64,000 nucleotides of DNA from Bettongia penicillata ogilbyi (GCA_023548195.1 JAJHZJ010000251.1:248001-312000), one strand, 5' to 3'. Shown: positions 21,725-33,150, counted from the first letter of the stretch. A program made the numbers and translations. Notes: generated by a model not told the origin, from the sequence alone.

Positions 21725-21845
21725 AAAATGAAATCTGAAGTGTTTATTGAGTGGTACAATATGCAAAATTCAGGGTCAAGTGCTATGGATGATAAAAAGA
21801 AATTAATGATCCTTGTCCTCAAAAAGTTTTCAATCTAGTTGGTGA
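21725..21845 (+). mobile_element. CORE-SINE fragment (intron 5)
   Basis: AGTGTTTATTGAGTGGTACAA and TCCTTGTCCTCAAAAAGTTT, then AATCTAGTTGG, follow the MIR3-like pattern but weakly. Confidence 0.4.
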
Positions 21846-21849
21846 ATTT

Positions 21850-22310
21850 TTTAAAATTACCTATAAAAATATCTCAACTGGAAAATAGTACATGGATAAG
21901 AGTCATTTTCTTGACAAAGAGTCAGGGATAGCAGGTCAAAGAAGGCAAAGATTACCCCGGACTAGTGAAGTCAGAGGAGGCTTCACCAAGAAATGAGGAT
22001 GTCAACTCTGAAGGGTGGGTAAGAATGCAATAGACTGATGAGAGAAGGGAAGGTGTTTCAGGAAGGGAGAACGGTGTCAACAAAAAGCATGTTCAAGTGA
22101 TAGAGTGTGGAGGGATCATGTGAAAGAGTAGATCATCATATTTGGAAAGTGGATTAGGATTCACTGTCTGAGAACTTGATATTCTTACTAAATCATGTGG
22201 GCTTTACTTAATGGGAAAGAGGAAACCACTAAGTTTTTGAGCAGAGACACGAAATTACGAAAGTCATACTTTAGGGAATCTAATCTGGTAGCTGTGTATG
22301 GAAAGAAGTG
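21850..22310. other. MAT1A: Intron 5 interior, nothing firm
   Basis: Contains AGGAGGCTTCACC, AGAGAAGGGAAGGTGTTTCAGG and a CATGTGAAAGAGTAGATCAT-like run. These resemble an old SINE or L2 internal region that I cannot name. Confidence 0.35.
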
Positions 22311-22314
22311 AGGG

Positions 22315-22500
22315 AATCATAGGATCATAAACTTATAGAAGTGACCTTAGATATCATCTCATCCAACTCCCTTATTTTACAGATGAGAAAAGTGAGACAA
22401 AGAGGGCATAAGTGACTTGCCCAGGGTCACACAGCTAGTAAGTGGCTGAGGCAGGAATCAAGCTCAGGTCTTTCTTATTATACCACCTAGCTGCCTGGAA
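22315..22500 (-). mobile_element. MIR-type SINE (intron 5)
   Basis: Well-preserved reverse copy: CATAGGATCATAAACTTATAG, CATCTCATCCAACTCCCTTA, GCCCAGGGTCACACAGCTAG and ATACCACCTAGCTGCCTGG. Confidence 0.8.
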
Positions 22501-22504
22501 GATG

Positions 22505-23345
22505 GTGTAATTGATTATAGGAAGATCAGTTAAGAAGCTATCATATTAATATAAGAGTCAGTTGGTAAAGGCTGAGGTCTTAATAATGGCAATGGTGACA
22601 TAAAGAAAGGGAGGAATTTGAGGCTCATTTCAAGGGGAAAATTGCCTATTTTAGTGACTGATTATCAGAAGAAAGAAGAAATTATATCCAAGATAATTCC
22701 AAAATTTTGAATGTAACTAAAAAAAATTACAGAGATTAACTATAGTCTGAAGAACGAAAGAAAACCTTAGAAGGAGACAGAAAGAGTGGTCAGAGATAAG
22801 AAAGCAATAGAATAATGTCATGGAGGCCAAAGGAAATTCTAAGAAAGAAGTGGTCAATATGTACTACAGAAAAATCAAGGAGAATGAGGATAGAGGAAAA
22901 AAACTGGAATTAGTAATTAAGTCTTTGACATCAACATAGTAGGATAAGGGAGCCACAGTGATTCCCCAGTGAGTTATCCTAAGCACTCTTGGTCCTCTGT
23001 CAATGCTGATCTATGGGACACTGTTAGAATTCCTTCCCAATACCATACTCCTAATTACTTCCTTGCCTCCTCTTATCTCCTTTGGAGGTGTCTAGTGCTA
23101 CTCTAATAGCAGGAAGGCCCTCCTGTGTTCATTTCCACCTTCTACCATGAGGATCCTTCAATGAGGGAATCCCTAACCCTCTTCTGCCCCAACTCCCTGA
23201 AGCTTATCCTAAGAATTGCCCAATGCCACTACACACAAATGAAACATACTGGCCTCTGCTCACACCTCCATGCTGCCTGACCCCCAACTCATCTGTAAAA
23301 GGAGGATACCTTTCACTTTAGGCTCACTTCTCCCTGCTCCATCCC
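22505..23345. other. MAT1A: Intron 5 interior, nothing recognised
   Basis: No exon or nameable repeat. The stretch from about 22950 to 23340 is pyrimidine-rich and may be an old LINE piece. Confidence 0.35.
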
Positions 23346-23349
23346 ACTC

Positions 23350-23575
23350 CTCCAAGTGAGGTATGGTGCACAGAACTCAGAATTTTGCATCAGGTAGACC
23401 TGAATTCAAATTTTCTCTCAGAAATTTACTTACTCTGTGACCATGAGCACATCACTTAAACTCCATCGGTCTCATCTATAAAATGGGCATGATAAATGGT
23501 ATCTACCTTTCATGGCTGTTGTGAGGATCAAGTAAAATAACATATGCAAAGTGCTTTGAAGACTTCACATAAATG
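23350..23575 (+). mobile_element. Mar/MIR-type SINE (intron 5)
   Basis: GAGGTATGGTGCACAGAACTC, CAGGTAGACCTGAATTCAAAT, TCATCTATAAAATGGGCATG and GCAAAGTGCTTTGAAGACTT. Confidence 0.7.
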
Positions 23576-23615
23576 ATGGTAGTAGTAGTAGTAGCAGTAG
23601 TAGCAGCAGTAGTGT
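23576..23615. repeat. (TAG)n/(CAG)n trinucleotide array
   Basis: About a dozen GTA/GCA triplets at the A-rich 3' end of the SINE immediately before it, so probably grown from its tail. Confidence 0.9.
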
Positions 23616-24015
23616 GACTGGAATTGACCATGGAACTGACCATGGTTGAAGGTCCTCTGGAGAGTGCCCCACTATTCTACTGCTGTTTCTCCTCATTCTT
23701 ACAGTCTTTAAGGTGACCTGGAATAGCTTCATCACAAGGGCTCTGATACTTCATTTACCACCACCACCCCATCTCAAGACGACACAAAACACTGCCCCAA
23801 TCTAAAGGGGCCAACTCTCTTCTATTCTTTGTACATTGAAATATTCATGTTTTGGGATAATTGCTAATTTCATAATGAAAAGAGATTAAAAATTAATCTT
23901 TGTATCTCTGAGTATACCATTTTGATCCATCAGGGGACACAATTTAAGAAGAGTTTGAGGTTGTTGAGATTTTTTTGTTCAGTGGTCCTCTATAGAGAAC
24001 CCAAGGAAGACTTAC

Positions 24016-24159
24016 CTGTGTTTTAGAGTCAGGTCTTAACCAGGGGAGAACCCCTGTGCGCCTCAGATCTGCCATCCGGGCATTGAGCTTATGAGCAAGT
24101 ATAATTGTGAGAGGCATACATTCTTCTGTCTCATCTGTGGCATAGCCAAACATCAAACC
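24016..24159 (-). CDS. MAT1A: MAT1A coding exon 5
   Basis: Encodes residues 137-184: [18 protein letters not shown] through [11 protein letters not shown]. It completes the GAGDQGLMFGY signature started in exon 4 and supplies C150, D180 and K182 at the active site. The acceptor is CATGTAG and the donor CAG|GTAAGT. Phase is zero on both sides. Confidence 0.98.
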
Positions 24160-24164
24160 CTACA

Positions 24165-25015
24165 TGAAGAAGGAAAGAAGAAAGGGAGAGGAGAAAAAAA
24201 CAGTTTAGTGTCCCAACTATATGGTGCTATACCCTAAGTTTAATTGTCTCTTAAATGTCTATGACTCCTTGTTTCAGTTGCTAACTCTTCTCAGGTCCCT
24301 TAACAAGTTCTACCAAAATGTCCCCATTCTCAAGGTAAGTGACAGAGAAGGACATACTCTCAGGGAGGCATCAAGGTCATTTAAATGTAAAGTGTGGTTA
24401 ATAGCTGGATGCAAAAGAAAATAATTGCTATCTTAATAGATGTGCTTATTAAGAGAGGGTGTTTCTCATTTCAAAAGTAGGAATCCATTCAGTCTCAAAC
24501 CAACCAAATTTAAATTTAGTCATTTATAAACACATAAAGATAGATGAAGGCCAAAAAATGCATGCCTCAACATTTGAACTCCTTGAACTTGTAGTTTAAT
24601 TCTCAGAGCTGACCTTTGCAGATTCTGAAACTCCATTAGACTTAAGAAATGCTCATTTTGTTGTCTAATAAAATTACAAAAGGATTTTTTACTTTGGACA
24701 TTAGTGTTCATTATCCATGAGTAAAATGAGAAATTGATCAACTTGAAACACAGTAAATAGACATGGATTAGTTATGAGCCCTGTTGAGCAATCTTCCACT
24801 TGGAAGCTACTCAATTGCATTCCATTTCAATTTAAACTTTCCAAATCAGACTCACAACCACTGGGAAGTTGTTTTATCTATGGTATTTTGCTGTGACATT
24901 ATGTCTCCATCTCTTTTCATTTATGCTTTTAGAACTAAATATATTATATACCAAACATCCAGATTTCAGTCCAAAAGAAGAATGTGCATGGGCTGTTTTT
25001 TCTCCTTCATTATAT
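24165..25015. other. MAT1A: Intron 4 interior, nothing recognised
   Basis: AT-rich and non-coding in appearance. Confidence 0.4.
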
Positions 25016-25024
25016 ATATTTTTT

Positions 25025-25420
25025 AAAATAGATTTTCACACATCTATCTCTCCTCTTTTTTCACAGCCAAACTCCAAGAAAGTAAAGCTTTTTATTCTCA
25101 TTGACTCTACTTCCTCATTGCCCAATCACCTCTCAGCCCTTTGTAATCTGGTTTCTGATCCCACTATTCTACCAAAACTTCTCTGCGAGGTCACCAAAGA
25201 TCATTCTTTTACTCTAACTAGTTTCCTTTTCTCAGGTCTCATCCTCATGTTCTCTGCAATGCCTGGTACTGCTGACTATATCCCTTACAGACTTTATCCT
25301 TCCTGGATCTTCCTGGCATTGCTTCCTTCTGGTTCTTCTCCTACCAACCTGACCATTCCTCCTCAGTCTCCAAGTGGTTCCCACCATTACAGATAAGACA
25401 AATGGTGTTCTTAGATCTGT
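25025..25420 (+). mobile_element. Decayed L2-like LINE reverse-transcriptase segment
   Basis: Reads like the pyrimidine-rich L2 coding strand. AAACTTCTCTGCGAGGTCACCA AAG is followed by CTCATCCTCATGTTCTCTGC, a remnant of the L2 sequence for Leu-Asp-Leu-Ser-Ala-Ala-Phe-Asp. Then comes CTGGTTCTTCTCCTACCAAC. The open frame here is a chance product of low stop density. Confidence 0.45.
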
Positions 25421-25664
25421 CTTAGGCATCAATTACCACAACCCGCCTGGTTTAGTTTTTCCTCATGGCAAGTCTAAAGATTTATCATAGAAACTATGTC
25501 AAATAGATAAAGAGCTTGCGATTTGATCTAATTTGTTATTCAGAATGATTTATTTCCAGACTACAATATCCCCTCTAAGTTAAAACATTTGTTCATTTTT
25601 TAGCTCTTCTACCAAAGATAAATGGTCAGAAGGGGAAACCACTCTGCCAGTGCAGGTTGGTACC

Positions 25665-26040
25665 TTCTCTTAAATTTAGAGTCTTAGAGAATTATTTATA
25701 GTTCTGAGAAATTAAGTGACTCATTCAGGGATACATAGGCAGGCCAATGACAAATTGATCTTTCTATTCATGATGCCATGCTAATTCTCACAATAATAGA
25801 AACTTACACTTAGGTAGTGATTTAAGGCTTGGGAAGCATTTACATATATATATATGTATATGTATATATGTTGTCTCACTTGAATCTCACAACAACTCTT
25901 ATCCCATTTTACAGAGGAGGAAACTGAGTTTCAGAGTGACTAAGTTACTTTCTCATGATCATCCAGCTGGTAAATATCTAAGGCAGGATTCACATTTAGC
26001 TCTCTATTGACTCCAACATGCATCTTGTTAGACCACATGA
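25665..26040 (-). mobile_element. MIR-type SINEs with TATG microsatellite (intron 4)
   Basis: One fragment (GAAATTAAGTGACTCATTCAG) is followed by a longer copy (CCATTTTACAGAGGAGGAAAC, GCTGGTAAATATCTAAGGCAG). A short TATATGTATATATG run lies at about 25843-25871. Confidence 0.65.
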
Positions 26041-26044
26041 CCTT

Positions 26045-26910
26045 TTCTATATAAAGATCATATATATTATATGACTTTATGAGTTTCTCATGCTCTATAA
26101 TAGGAAGTATGCTGGTAAATATTTAACAACCAACTGTCGGGGAAAAAAGTATACATGACATATATTTAGTTTAATCTGCATCATTAACATTTTTTCCAGC
26201 ACTTTCTTAAGTGTAATCAATCAAAAATCAATCAAGCCCAGATCTGTAGTATTTGCCAGTTTCCAAACTATAAATTCTCACATTGAAAATTTAACAATTG
26301 GTTCTCAGGAGCCAGTAGGCATTGGCTTCATCACATCCCTGTATCCTGTGTTTGATGTATGGTCATCAAATTTATATGTAACATGAGACTTTGGTGGTGC
26401 TTCTGAGCTTTTAATATTTATTAAACTTATTCTGTGTTACTTTTAATTACTCTCTCAGAGTTTCCTGTCCATCAGGCCATATTCACACTGATAACCATCC
26501 AACCCACTGCAAATACCACATAGTAAATTAATCTTTCTTTGAGGGAAGATACTGAGAACTGAAAAGAAGAAGGAATAATATCCTCTTATACAAAGCTTGA
26601 AAGTTCTTCCTAAGTCCCTAAGCAGCTTGGAAATCAATGAGGGAAGTTTATTTGAGGACATGGGGATGGAGGGTTAAGGAGCAGGAAAAGCTGTTGTTGA
26701 TCCTGTAACATACTGGCCTTGCCCCACAATTTATAACTGGATAGCAATAAGAACATAGAAAAAGCAAATACCATGTGATATCAACAGGTAAGAAATTTAA
26801 ATAATTGACATATTCTAAAAACAGAGACCATTTTCTCCATGAAAAGAACAGATATAGTAATTGACTAAGTGGGACTGAATTATGGCTTTGCTAAAGTGAA
26901 TAATGCTTAA
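26045..26910. other. MAT1A: Intron 4 interior, nothing recognised
   Basis: No exon-like or nameable repeat sequence. Confidence 0.4.
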
Positions 26911-26914
26911 TCAC

Positions 26915-27027
26915 CTGGTCTCCAGCACCAACATCTTCTTCGTTTCTGTCTAAATGGACACACTGGGCAATATCTGGAGACTGTTGTTCCAGGGCTACTA
27001 GCACATTGCAGGTCTTGAAGTCAAAGC
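26915..27027 (-). CDS. MAT1A: MAT1A coding exon 4
   Basis: Completes G99 and encodes residues 100-136 ([20 protein letters not shown] and then [17 protein letters not shown]). C121 is the cysteine whose S-nitrosylation inactivates rat MAT I/III; the paralog MAT2A has Gly there. It begins the flexible loop that gates the active site and the GAGDQ signature. The acceptor is CCTGCAG and the donor CAG|GTGATT. Confidence 0.98.
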
Positions 27028-27379
27028 CTGCAGGGGAAGAAAAAGCAAATATGAACATTATAATACACATTTCTCAGGTAAGCTGGGCAGATGTTTGCAT
27101 CCCAAGTGAATATATTATGGCCTTGTTCAGTTCCTAATCCAGGCAATGGTATTTAGCTTTTAAAAATTTTTCTATTTTTCTTATTTATGTCTCTAGGGAA
27201 ATATCTTCTTTCTGCCTCATTTATCTAAGATAAGGTTAGATACAACCTAAAACTAACCTAAACCAAGAAACTTCTAACTAATGTGGGCTAATAATAGCAT
27301 CTTCCTCTCAGGTTTATGGCAAAGATAAAAATGAAATAGTATTTGTAAAATGCTTTAGAATACTGAAAACACCAGCTAG

Positions 27380-27560
27380 TCAGGCAATAAGCATTTATTA
27401 ATCACCTTCTGTGTCCCAGGTATGGTGCTAAGTACAAGGGATGCATGGAAAGGCAAAAGACAGGTCCTGACCCCAAGGAGCTCACTATTTAGTAGGGCTA
27501 CAACAAAAAAACAGCTATGTACAATCAAGATATATTTAAGATAAAATGGAGGTAATAGAC
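27380..27560 (+). mobile_element. CORE-SINE (MIR3-like), intron 3
   Basis: AAGCATTTATTAATCACCTTC, CAGGTATGGTGCTAAGTACA, CCCAAGGAGCTCACTATTTA and CAGCTATGTACAATCAAGAT. Confidence 0.7.
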
Positions 27561-27579
27561 AGAGCGAAAGCTCTAGCAC

Positions 27580-27609
27580 AGTTGTGGTGGTGATGGTGGT
27601 GGTGGTGAC
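27580..27609. repeat. (GTG)n short array
   Basis: GTGGTGGTGATGGTGGTGG, close to the 3' end of the CORE-SINE. Confidence 0.85.
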
Positions 27610-27734
27610 CATCTACCTGCCTATAAACTCAAAGAAGGAAGGTAAGAGCTTGAAAGAGTCAAAGTCACAGAATGAAAATAGAACTTGTCCAGTTTTGCTA
27701 GAGAAAGGGGTCCCAAGAAGCCACTATTTTTTTA

Positions 27735-28105
27735 ATATCAGGTTCAAGTCATTTCTTCAGGATCACACAGCTAGTAAATATCTGAGGGCAGATTTGAACT
27801 CAGATCCTCCTAACGACAGTAACAGTGCTCTATTCACTGTCCTATCTAGCTGCCTTGATTTTAGTCTCTGTTGTTTGATCAATGAGTCATGTCTGACCCT
27901 CTGTGACCCTATTGGGGTTTTCTTGACAAAGATACTGGAGTGGCTTACCTTTTTCTGCTTCAGCTCATTTTACAGATGAGAAACTGAGACAAACAGGGTT
28001 AAATGACTTGTTCGGGGTCACACAGATTGTAAGTATGAGACAAGGTTAAGTGACTTTGCCTAGGGTCTCACAGCTATTAAGTGTCTGAGGTTGAATTTGA
28101 ATTCA
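27735..28105 (-). mobile_element. Two Mar-type SINEs, reverse orientation (intron 3)
   Basis: The first (27735-27857) ends CTATCTAGCTGCC. The second (about 27860-28100) has TGTGACCCTATTGGGGTTTTC, GACAAAGATACTGGAGTGGC, ACAGATGAGAAACTGAGAC and GGTCACACAGATTG. The second is the reverse complement of the 3' half of the element at 7556-7805. Confidence 0.75.
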
Positions 28106-28884
28106 GGTGCTCCTGAAATAGCACTGAGGTGGACCTGGGCTCCTGTCCCAGCTCAGCCACAGACTAGCTGTATGACCTTGGGACAATCCCACCACCCCTG
28201 TGAGTCCCAGCTTCCTTAGTTATGGAGTAAAGGGAGAGGAAAAAATTCTTTCAGCACGGAATGATAAAAAAAACACCACTAGTCATTTAATCCTAAAATG
28301 GCACAAACCTCCCCAAGAAATCTCACTTCATTTCATGAAACAGTTCCATCTGTCATAGCTAGAATTCTATACAATCAAATGCCATTTCAGAGCCAGAGGC
28401 TCATTTCTCCTTGGCCATTGTTACATTTTGTACACTAAGAAATAGTCAAATGAGAGCAACTCCATAAAAAACATTCTCGTCAAGGTGGCCTGAGAATGTC
28501 AACTATATGATTAAATCAAGATTAAGGCCAAGGGATACTCCCTCCTCAAGTGGCTGGACTGAAAATACCTCCTGGGCTCCTCAAGGTGAATCTCAACAGC
28601 CAGAACCTTTTCAGATATTCAAAACCAGCCATGAATTTTGTATGTGGACAGAGAGCATGATGGGCATGCGTTCCAAAGGGCATAGCAATATTATGGATGT
28701 GAACAGAGCTTTTCACTACAGGTCTAGCAAAACAGTGGCAGAGGAAGCCTGGCACATTCCTTAGAAATTCACTAGTCACTGGACTTTCTTCACAGGAAAG
28801 CAGAAAGTAAAGCAGGAGCTCAGAGGGGGCCTGTGTGCTTTGGTCCCAGAGAACAGATAATGAAATTCAATTGTACTTCTCTGC

Positions 28885-29095
28885 AATCCATTAGCATGGT
28901 ACTGTGGAGATAAATTGGTTTTGGAGTCAGAAAAAACAAGGAGTTCAAATGTCCCTTCTGACAACTACTCCCTGGATTAACTTGGACAAGTTACTTACCT
29001 CTCTGGGTCTCAGTTTCCTCAACTGTAAAGGAGGGGGTTGAGCTAAATGATCTTTGGGCCCCTTCCATCTCTGGGTCTATGATCTTCTCAGTAGA
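28885..29095 (+). mobile_element. MIR-type SINE (intron 3)
   Basis: TTGGTTTTGGAGTCAGAAAA, GGAGTTCAAATGTCCCTTCT, CTCAGTTTCCTCAACTGTAA and GATCTTTGGGCCCCTTCCATC. Confidence 0.75.
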
Positions 29096-29442
29096 AAAGG
29101 TTACCCTGCCAGGCATATTTGCTTAACTATTTTCCTTAGATACAAAAGAGGGTTCAATTCCTGAGGGATGGCAGCATTTCTAGAAATGACGGTGCTGTAG
29201 CAACAAAAGGCATCAACCATGCTTAAAAAATAAAAAAGATGGCATCTGTAGGACAGAAACAGAAGGAGTTGCAATGCATGAAAACAAAGGCCCATGACAA
29301 AAAAGACTCTGGCATAAAGTAGCGAACACACTGGGGAACAGAGGAATATGGCTTTCTGACTGACTGCGATAGTCAAGAGATTTTCTGAAATATCCTCGAT
29401 ACCAGATGATGATCAAATAGAAACTCTAGCACCTGTGTGCAA

Positions 29443-29722
29443 CAGAGAGAGAGAGACAGAGAGAGAGGGAGAGAGAGAGAGACAGAGACAGAGAGAAACA
29501 GAGAGAGACAGAGACAGAGAGACAGACAGACAGAGACAGAGAGACAGAGAGAGAGGCAGAGAGAGAGACAGAGAAAGACAGAGAGACAGAGAGAGAGAGA
29601 GAAAGAGACAGACAGAGAGACTGAGAGAGAGAGACACAGAGACAGAGACAGAGAGACAGAGCCAGACAGAGACAGAAAGAGAGAGACAGAGAGAAAGAGA
29701 GAGAGAGACAGAGAGAGAGAAT
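29443..29722. repeat. (GAGACA)n/(GA)n array (intron 3)
   Basis: About 280 bp of AGAGAC/AGAG units, longer than the similar array at 4790-4965. It generates open frames of Arg/Glu-rich and Ser/Leu-rich residues in several registers; none is a gene. Confidence 0.97.
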
Positions 29723-29759
29723 CCCAGAGCTGTCCAGGTGTCACAGGATGGAAACAAGC

Positions 29760-30005
29760 ATTTCTGAAGTACCTACTACATGCCTGTACCTGGTCTAAGC
29801 ACTATACAAATATTCTCTCATTTGATCCTCCAACACACCTGGGAGGTAGGGGCTATTATTATCCTCAGTGTACAATTTAGAAAACTGAGGCAGATGGAAG
29901 TTAAGGGACTTGGTCAGGCTCACAGAGCTAGAAAGTGTCTGAGGCTAGATTTGGCTTTCGGTCTTACTGACTCCATGCCCAGTAGTCTATGCCAATTAGT
30001 AGCGT
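29760..30005 (-). mobile_element. MIR-type SINE (intron 3)
   Basis: TACCTACTACATGCCTGTACC, TTTGATCCTCCAACACACCT, AAAACTGAGGCAGATGGAAG and GCTCACAGAGCTAGAAAGTG. It directly follows the GAGACA array. Confidence 0.7.
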
Positions 30006-30344
30006 AGACATCAGTCCATGTGCCATCTGCTACAGTAAGATGGGCTCATGAGGAAATAAAATGAGCTTTGGAGTTACTCTTTCACGTTCCTCTCCCTTTA
30101 CCATTTCTAGGGGAAATCCCTTCTGCGAACTATCTCTTTTAAAGACAAAGACAAAAAGTAACTCTTGAATAAGCTCTGAATAAACCAAAATAAAGTGACT
30201 TTCTTGGTAGAACATGCTGACAATTCTGTCTGGCAAAACATGCCCACTTGGCATTTCAGGAAGGTTAAATAATGTTGAACAGTATGTTCCTTGGAGAGAT
30301 GTCATAAAAGAATGCTTCTAAGAACTAGCAGAGTAGAGAGAAAT

Positions 30345-30635
30345 AATTACTTTAAACATGTCTCTTAGCCATCCTGGGCCTCAGTTTCCTCATCTGTTAA
30401 AGGGAGAAGGTTTGACTAAATGACCTCTGAGGTTTCTTCAGCTCTAAATCTATAATCTATGATGGTTTGTTGCAAAGATCTGGGTTCAAATTCTGTCTCA
30501 GATACTAACTAACTGTTGTGATGTAGGCAAGTCAATTGTCCTCTGGGTTTGTTTCCCCATCTGGAAAACAAGTCCATTGGTCTTTGAGGTATCTTTTAGT
30601 ACTAAATAAATGCTCTTATGATTTCATTCTATGAT
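30345..30635 (+). mobile_element. MIR-type SINE fragments, two copies (intron 3)
   Basis: Copy one: CTGGGCCTCAGTTTCCTCAT...TAAATGACCTCTGAGG. Copy two: AGATCTGGGTTCAAATTCTG...GAGGTATCTTTTAGTACTAA. Confidence 0.65.
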
Positions 30636-31254
30636 CCTCTTGTTTTTAGTGCTCAATCAGAGTGATAGTTATACATTTGGGGGTCTTTTCTATTTTAGGT
30701 ATACCCAGGATATAGTTAGAACCTCAAGGGTGTTCTCTTTTCTCCCCAATCTCGCTTTCTTAAGAGTAGTCAATGGAGACATCAGGCAATGGTCCAAGCA
30801 TTCTGAAGTATCTAACATTGCTCCCACATTCCAACACTATGGCCAACTTGACCCAAAGCTCTGTTGCCTCATAGAAAACACAAAAGTATTCAGGGGATAG
30901 TTTTATATCTTCAAGCATTCCTATAATCTTCTATCTGATGTAGAATTTGCTGCTCCTCCTCCCTTCCCTTTCCCAACAATATTATTGGTTGGCTGAACTT
31001 TCAATCACAACCACACTCTCAAGGGTAATACAATGGATAAAAGCCATCCAGAACTGTCCCTGATACTTATTGATAACTCAGCCAACCACTGATATTGGTG
31101 GAAAGGGGAAGAAGGAAGGAGTCAGAAAATTCTACTTTGGGGACAACATGCACATCTGCAAGGTATTTTACCATGGACAGGGTTTTATTAAAATCTGTGT
31201 CTCCAGCAGTGTCACCTATTCTCCTTCACCAAAGGAAGTAAGTGGTGAATAGAC

Positions 31255-31335
31255 AATGTGTGTATGTGCATATATGTGTGTATGTATGCATATGTGTGTG
31301 CATGAGTGTACATGTGTATGTATATATACACGATA
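31255..31335. repeat. TGTATG/TGCATA microsatellite
   Basis: Interrupted TG/TA repeats, with a MIR remnant (GATGAGAAAACTGAGGCTCAG) directly downstream at 31375-31460. Confidence 0.85.
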
Positions 31336-31794
31336 GAGAGATATCTACTCTATATGGTATTACAAGATTTACTATTCCCATTTTATAGATGAGAAAACTG
31401 AGGCTCAGAAAGATTAAGTCACTTGACCATGGCCACCAAACTAATAAATAGTATAAGTTAGAGACAAGGATGAGGATAGGGGCTAAATGTGATTTCATTG
31501 GTGTAGGAAGAACTTCCGCTTCCAGTGGAGGTCAGCATCTTCTCTGGAATTTCTAAACAATGCCAAAGAACTGCTTGAAGCCAGGGGAGATGAACTGAGA
31601 TGTCCACCAGTGTGTTTGAGACAGAACTCAACCCCATGGCTTCTCAGTTCCAGAACTCAAACCTGCATTTTCTCAGTTCTGGCTCTAGCACAGTGTCTAT
31701 TGGACCAAGTTGCCTCCATACTTAAAGGTATTCTGTAGGCTGTCCCATGAATTCAAATTCAAGTTATGTCAGTACAGTGAAATCTGGTAACAAA

Positions 31795-32105
31795 ACACTA
31801 TATAAAACAATTAAGGCATTTTTTTCCCTGAAAGCAGATGAGCCAAACACTTGGATCTGTTGTAGTAGACTCAATTCCCTTCATGTCCTCTGTGATCTGG
31901 CTATGAAGGCCTGCTTCTGTGAACAGGACACTGCATCTGCTATCTCTGCGCCTTTGTACTGTCTGCCCTCCATGCCTGGAATGTTTGGCCCCTTCACCTC
32001 CATCTCCTAGCTTCCCTAGCTTTCTTCAAGATCCAGCTCTAATCTACAGGAAGTCTCTTCCAGTATCCCTAGCCACTAGTGCCTTCCTCTCAGACTGCCT
32101 TCCAT
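31795..32105 (+). mobile_element. L2 LINE 3' segment (intron 3)
   Basis: CTCTGTGATCTGGCTATGAAGG, GCGCCTTTGTACTGTCTGCC, CATGCCTGGAATGTTTGGCC and TTCTTCAAGATCCAGCTC are in L2 order. Confidence 0.7.
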
Positions 32106-32107
32106 CT

Positions 32108-32108
32108 A

Positions 32109-32161
<53 letters not shown>

Positions 32162-32305
32162 CATCCATCCATCTAATCTATCTAGATATTGATATCTAGA
32201 TATGTATCTATATGAGTAGATATCTAGATATGCCTTGATAGATAGATAAATAGGATAGATAGGTAGATAGAAAGATAGGTGGATAGATGGATAGATAGAT
32301 AGTTC
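32108..32305. repeat. (CTAT)n then (GATA)n arrays
   Basis: About 13 CTAT units, a few CATC units, a degenerate TATCTAGATA zone, then GATA/GATG units of the complementary sense. The two halves could pair as a weak inverted repeat. Confidence 0.93.
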
Positions 32306-32459
32306 TCTTGTGTGTATACTGTGTATATTTACATGTAATCTCCTCCCTATCTACCCTAAAAGGTCAAGGTTAAATATAATCAGGTCTATGATACTTATCC
32401 CACCAGTTGGTTCTAAGTTCTCCTTCCTATGAAGTCTGATGCTACACCTATCTTTATAA

Positions 32460-32620
32460 CATCACTTGAATACACCCCCTTCTCTCCTCTAAAACTCCAG
32501 GACCCTGGGACAGGTCCTCATCACCTTGTGCCTAGACTATTGCAATAACCTGCTGGTAGGTTCCCTGCCTCAAGTCTCTTTAGTTTCATTCTCCACTCAA
32601 CTGTCAACTCGATCTTCCTA
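32460..32620 (+). mobile_element. L2 LINE, left part of interrupted copy
   Basis: CAGGTCCTCATCACCTTGTG, AGACTATTGCAATAACCTGC and GGTTCCCTGCCTCAAGTC are typical L2 3' coding-strand text. It continues after the insertion at 32777. Confidence 0.7.
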
Positions 32621-32768
32621 GAGTTGGTTGGTTGTTATCCTTTATTCATGAAGAGGACAAAATGGCATCATTATTTTGGGGTCAAGGTACAGTGTGTCCA
32701 GCTGTGGCTGATTATAGCATTATGAGCTTGGAATGCTCTGCCCCAGGTCAGTCACAAATAGTCCATAT
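32621..32768 (-). mobile_element. RTE 3' tail inserted in L2
   Basis: On the minus strand it matches the 3' end of the RTE element at 54538-54628 (CAGCCACAGCTGGACACACT, TGATGCCATTTTGTCCTCTT, AAAGGATAAC). An 8-bp direct repeat TCTTCCTA at 32613-32620 and 32769-32776 brackets it and looks like the target duplication. Confidence 0.7.
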
Positions 32769-32776
32769 TCTTCCTA

Positions 32777-33150
32777 AAATATAAGTCTGAACATATCACC
32801 ATCCAACCCTACTACCATTCAACCAACTCCAGTGATTCCCCATTACCTCCAGGATCAAATATAAAATCCTGTTTTGTTTCTAAAGTCCTTCATAACCTAG
32901 TTCTGTTCTACCTTTCCAGATTTCTTATGTCATACTCCCCTCTGTGAACCAGAGACATTGGCCTCCAGTGTTATTCTTCCGATGTAACAATCCATCTCTT
33001 ATCTTATTCTGCCCCCAAACAATTGTTAATAGTATGTTTCTTTTATCCTGTTTACTATATGGCAATGGATCAATCAGTTTTCATCTCTCACAGAACTTAA
33101 CATCATGCCTTAAATACAGTAGCTGCTCAATAATTAATTCTGAATTTAAG
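32777..33150 (+). mobile_element. L2 LINE, right part of interrupted copy
   Basis: Resumes with AACATATCACCATCCAACCC, AGTGATTCCCCATTACCTCC and AGGATCAAATATAAAATCC, then CATAACCTAGTTCTGTTCTACC, exactly where the left part stops. Confidence 0.7.

Noticed and set aside
24869..25396. 175-codon open frame in intron 4
   Set aside because: It matches an L2-like pyrimidine-rich coding strand in the wrong register and has no conserved protein.
29373..29880. Long open frames of Ser/Leu and Arg/Glu repeats
   Set aside because: They are translations of the GAGACA array in several registers and strands, with no domain or start context.
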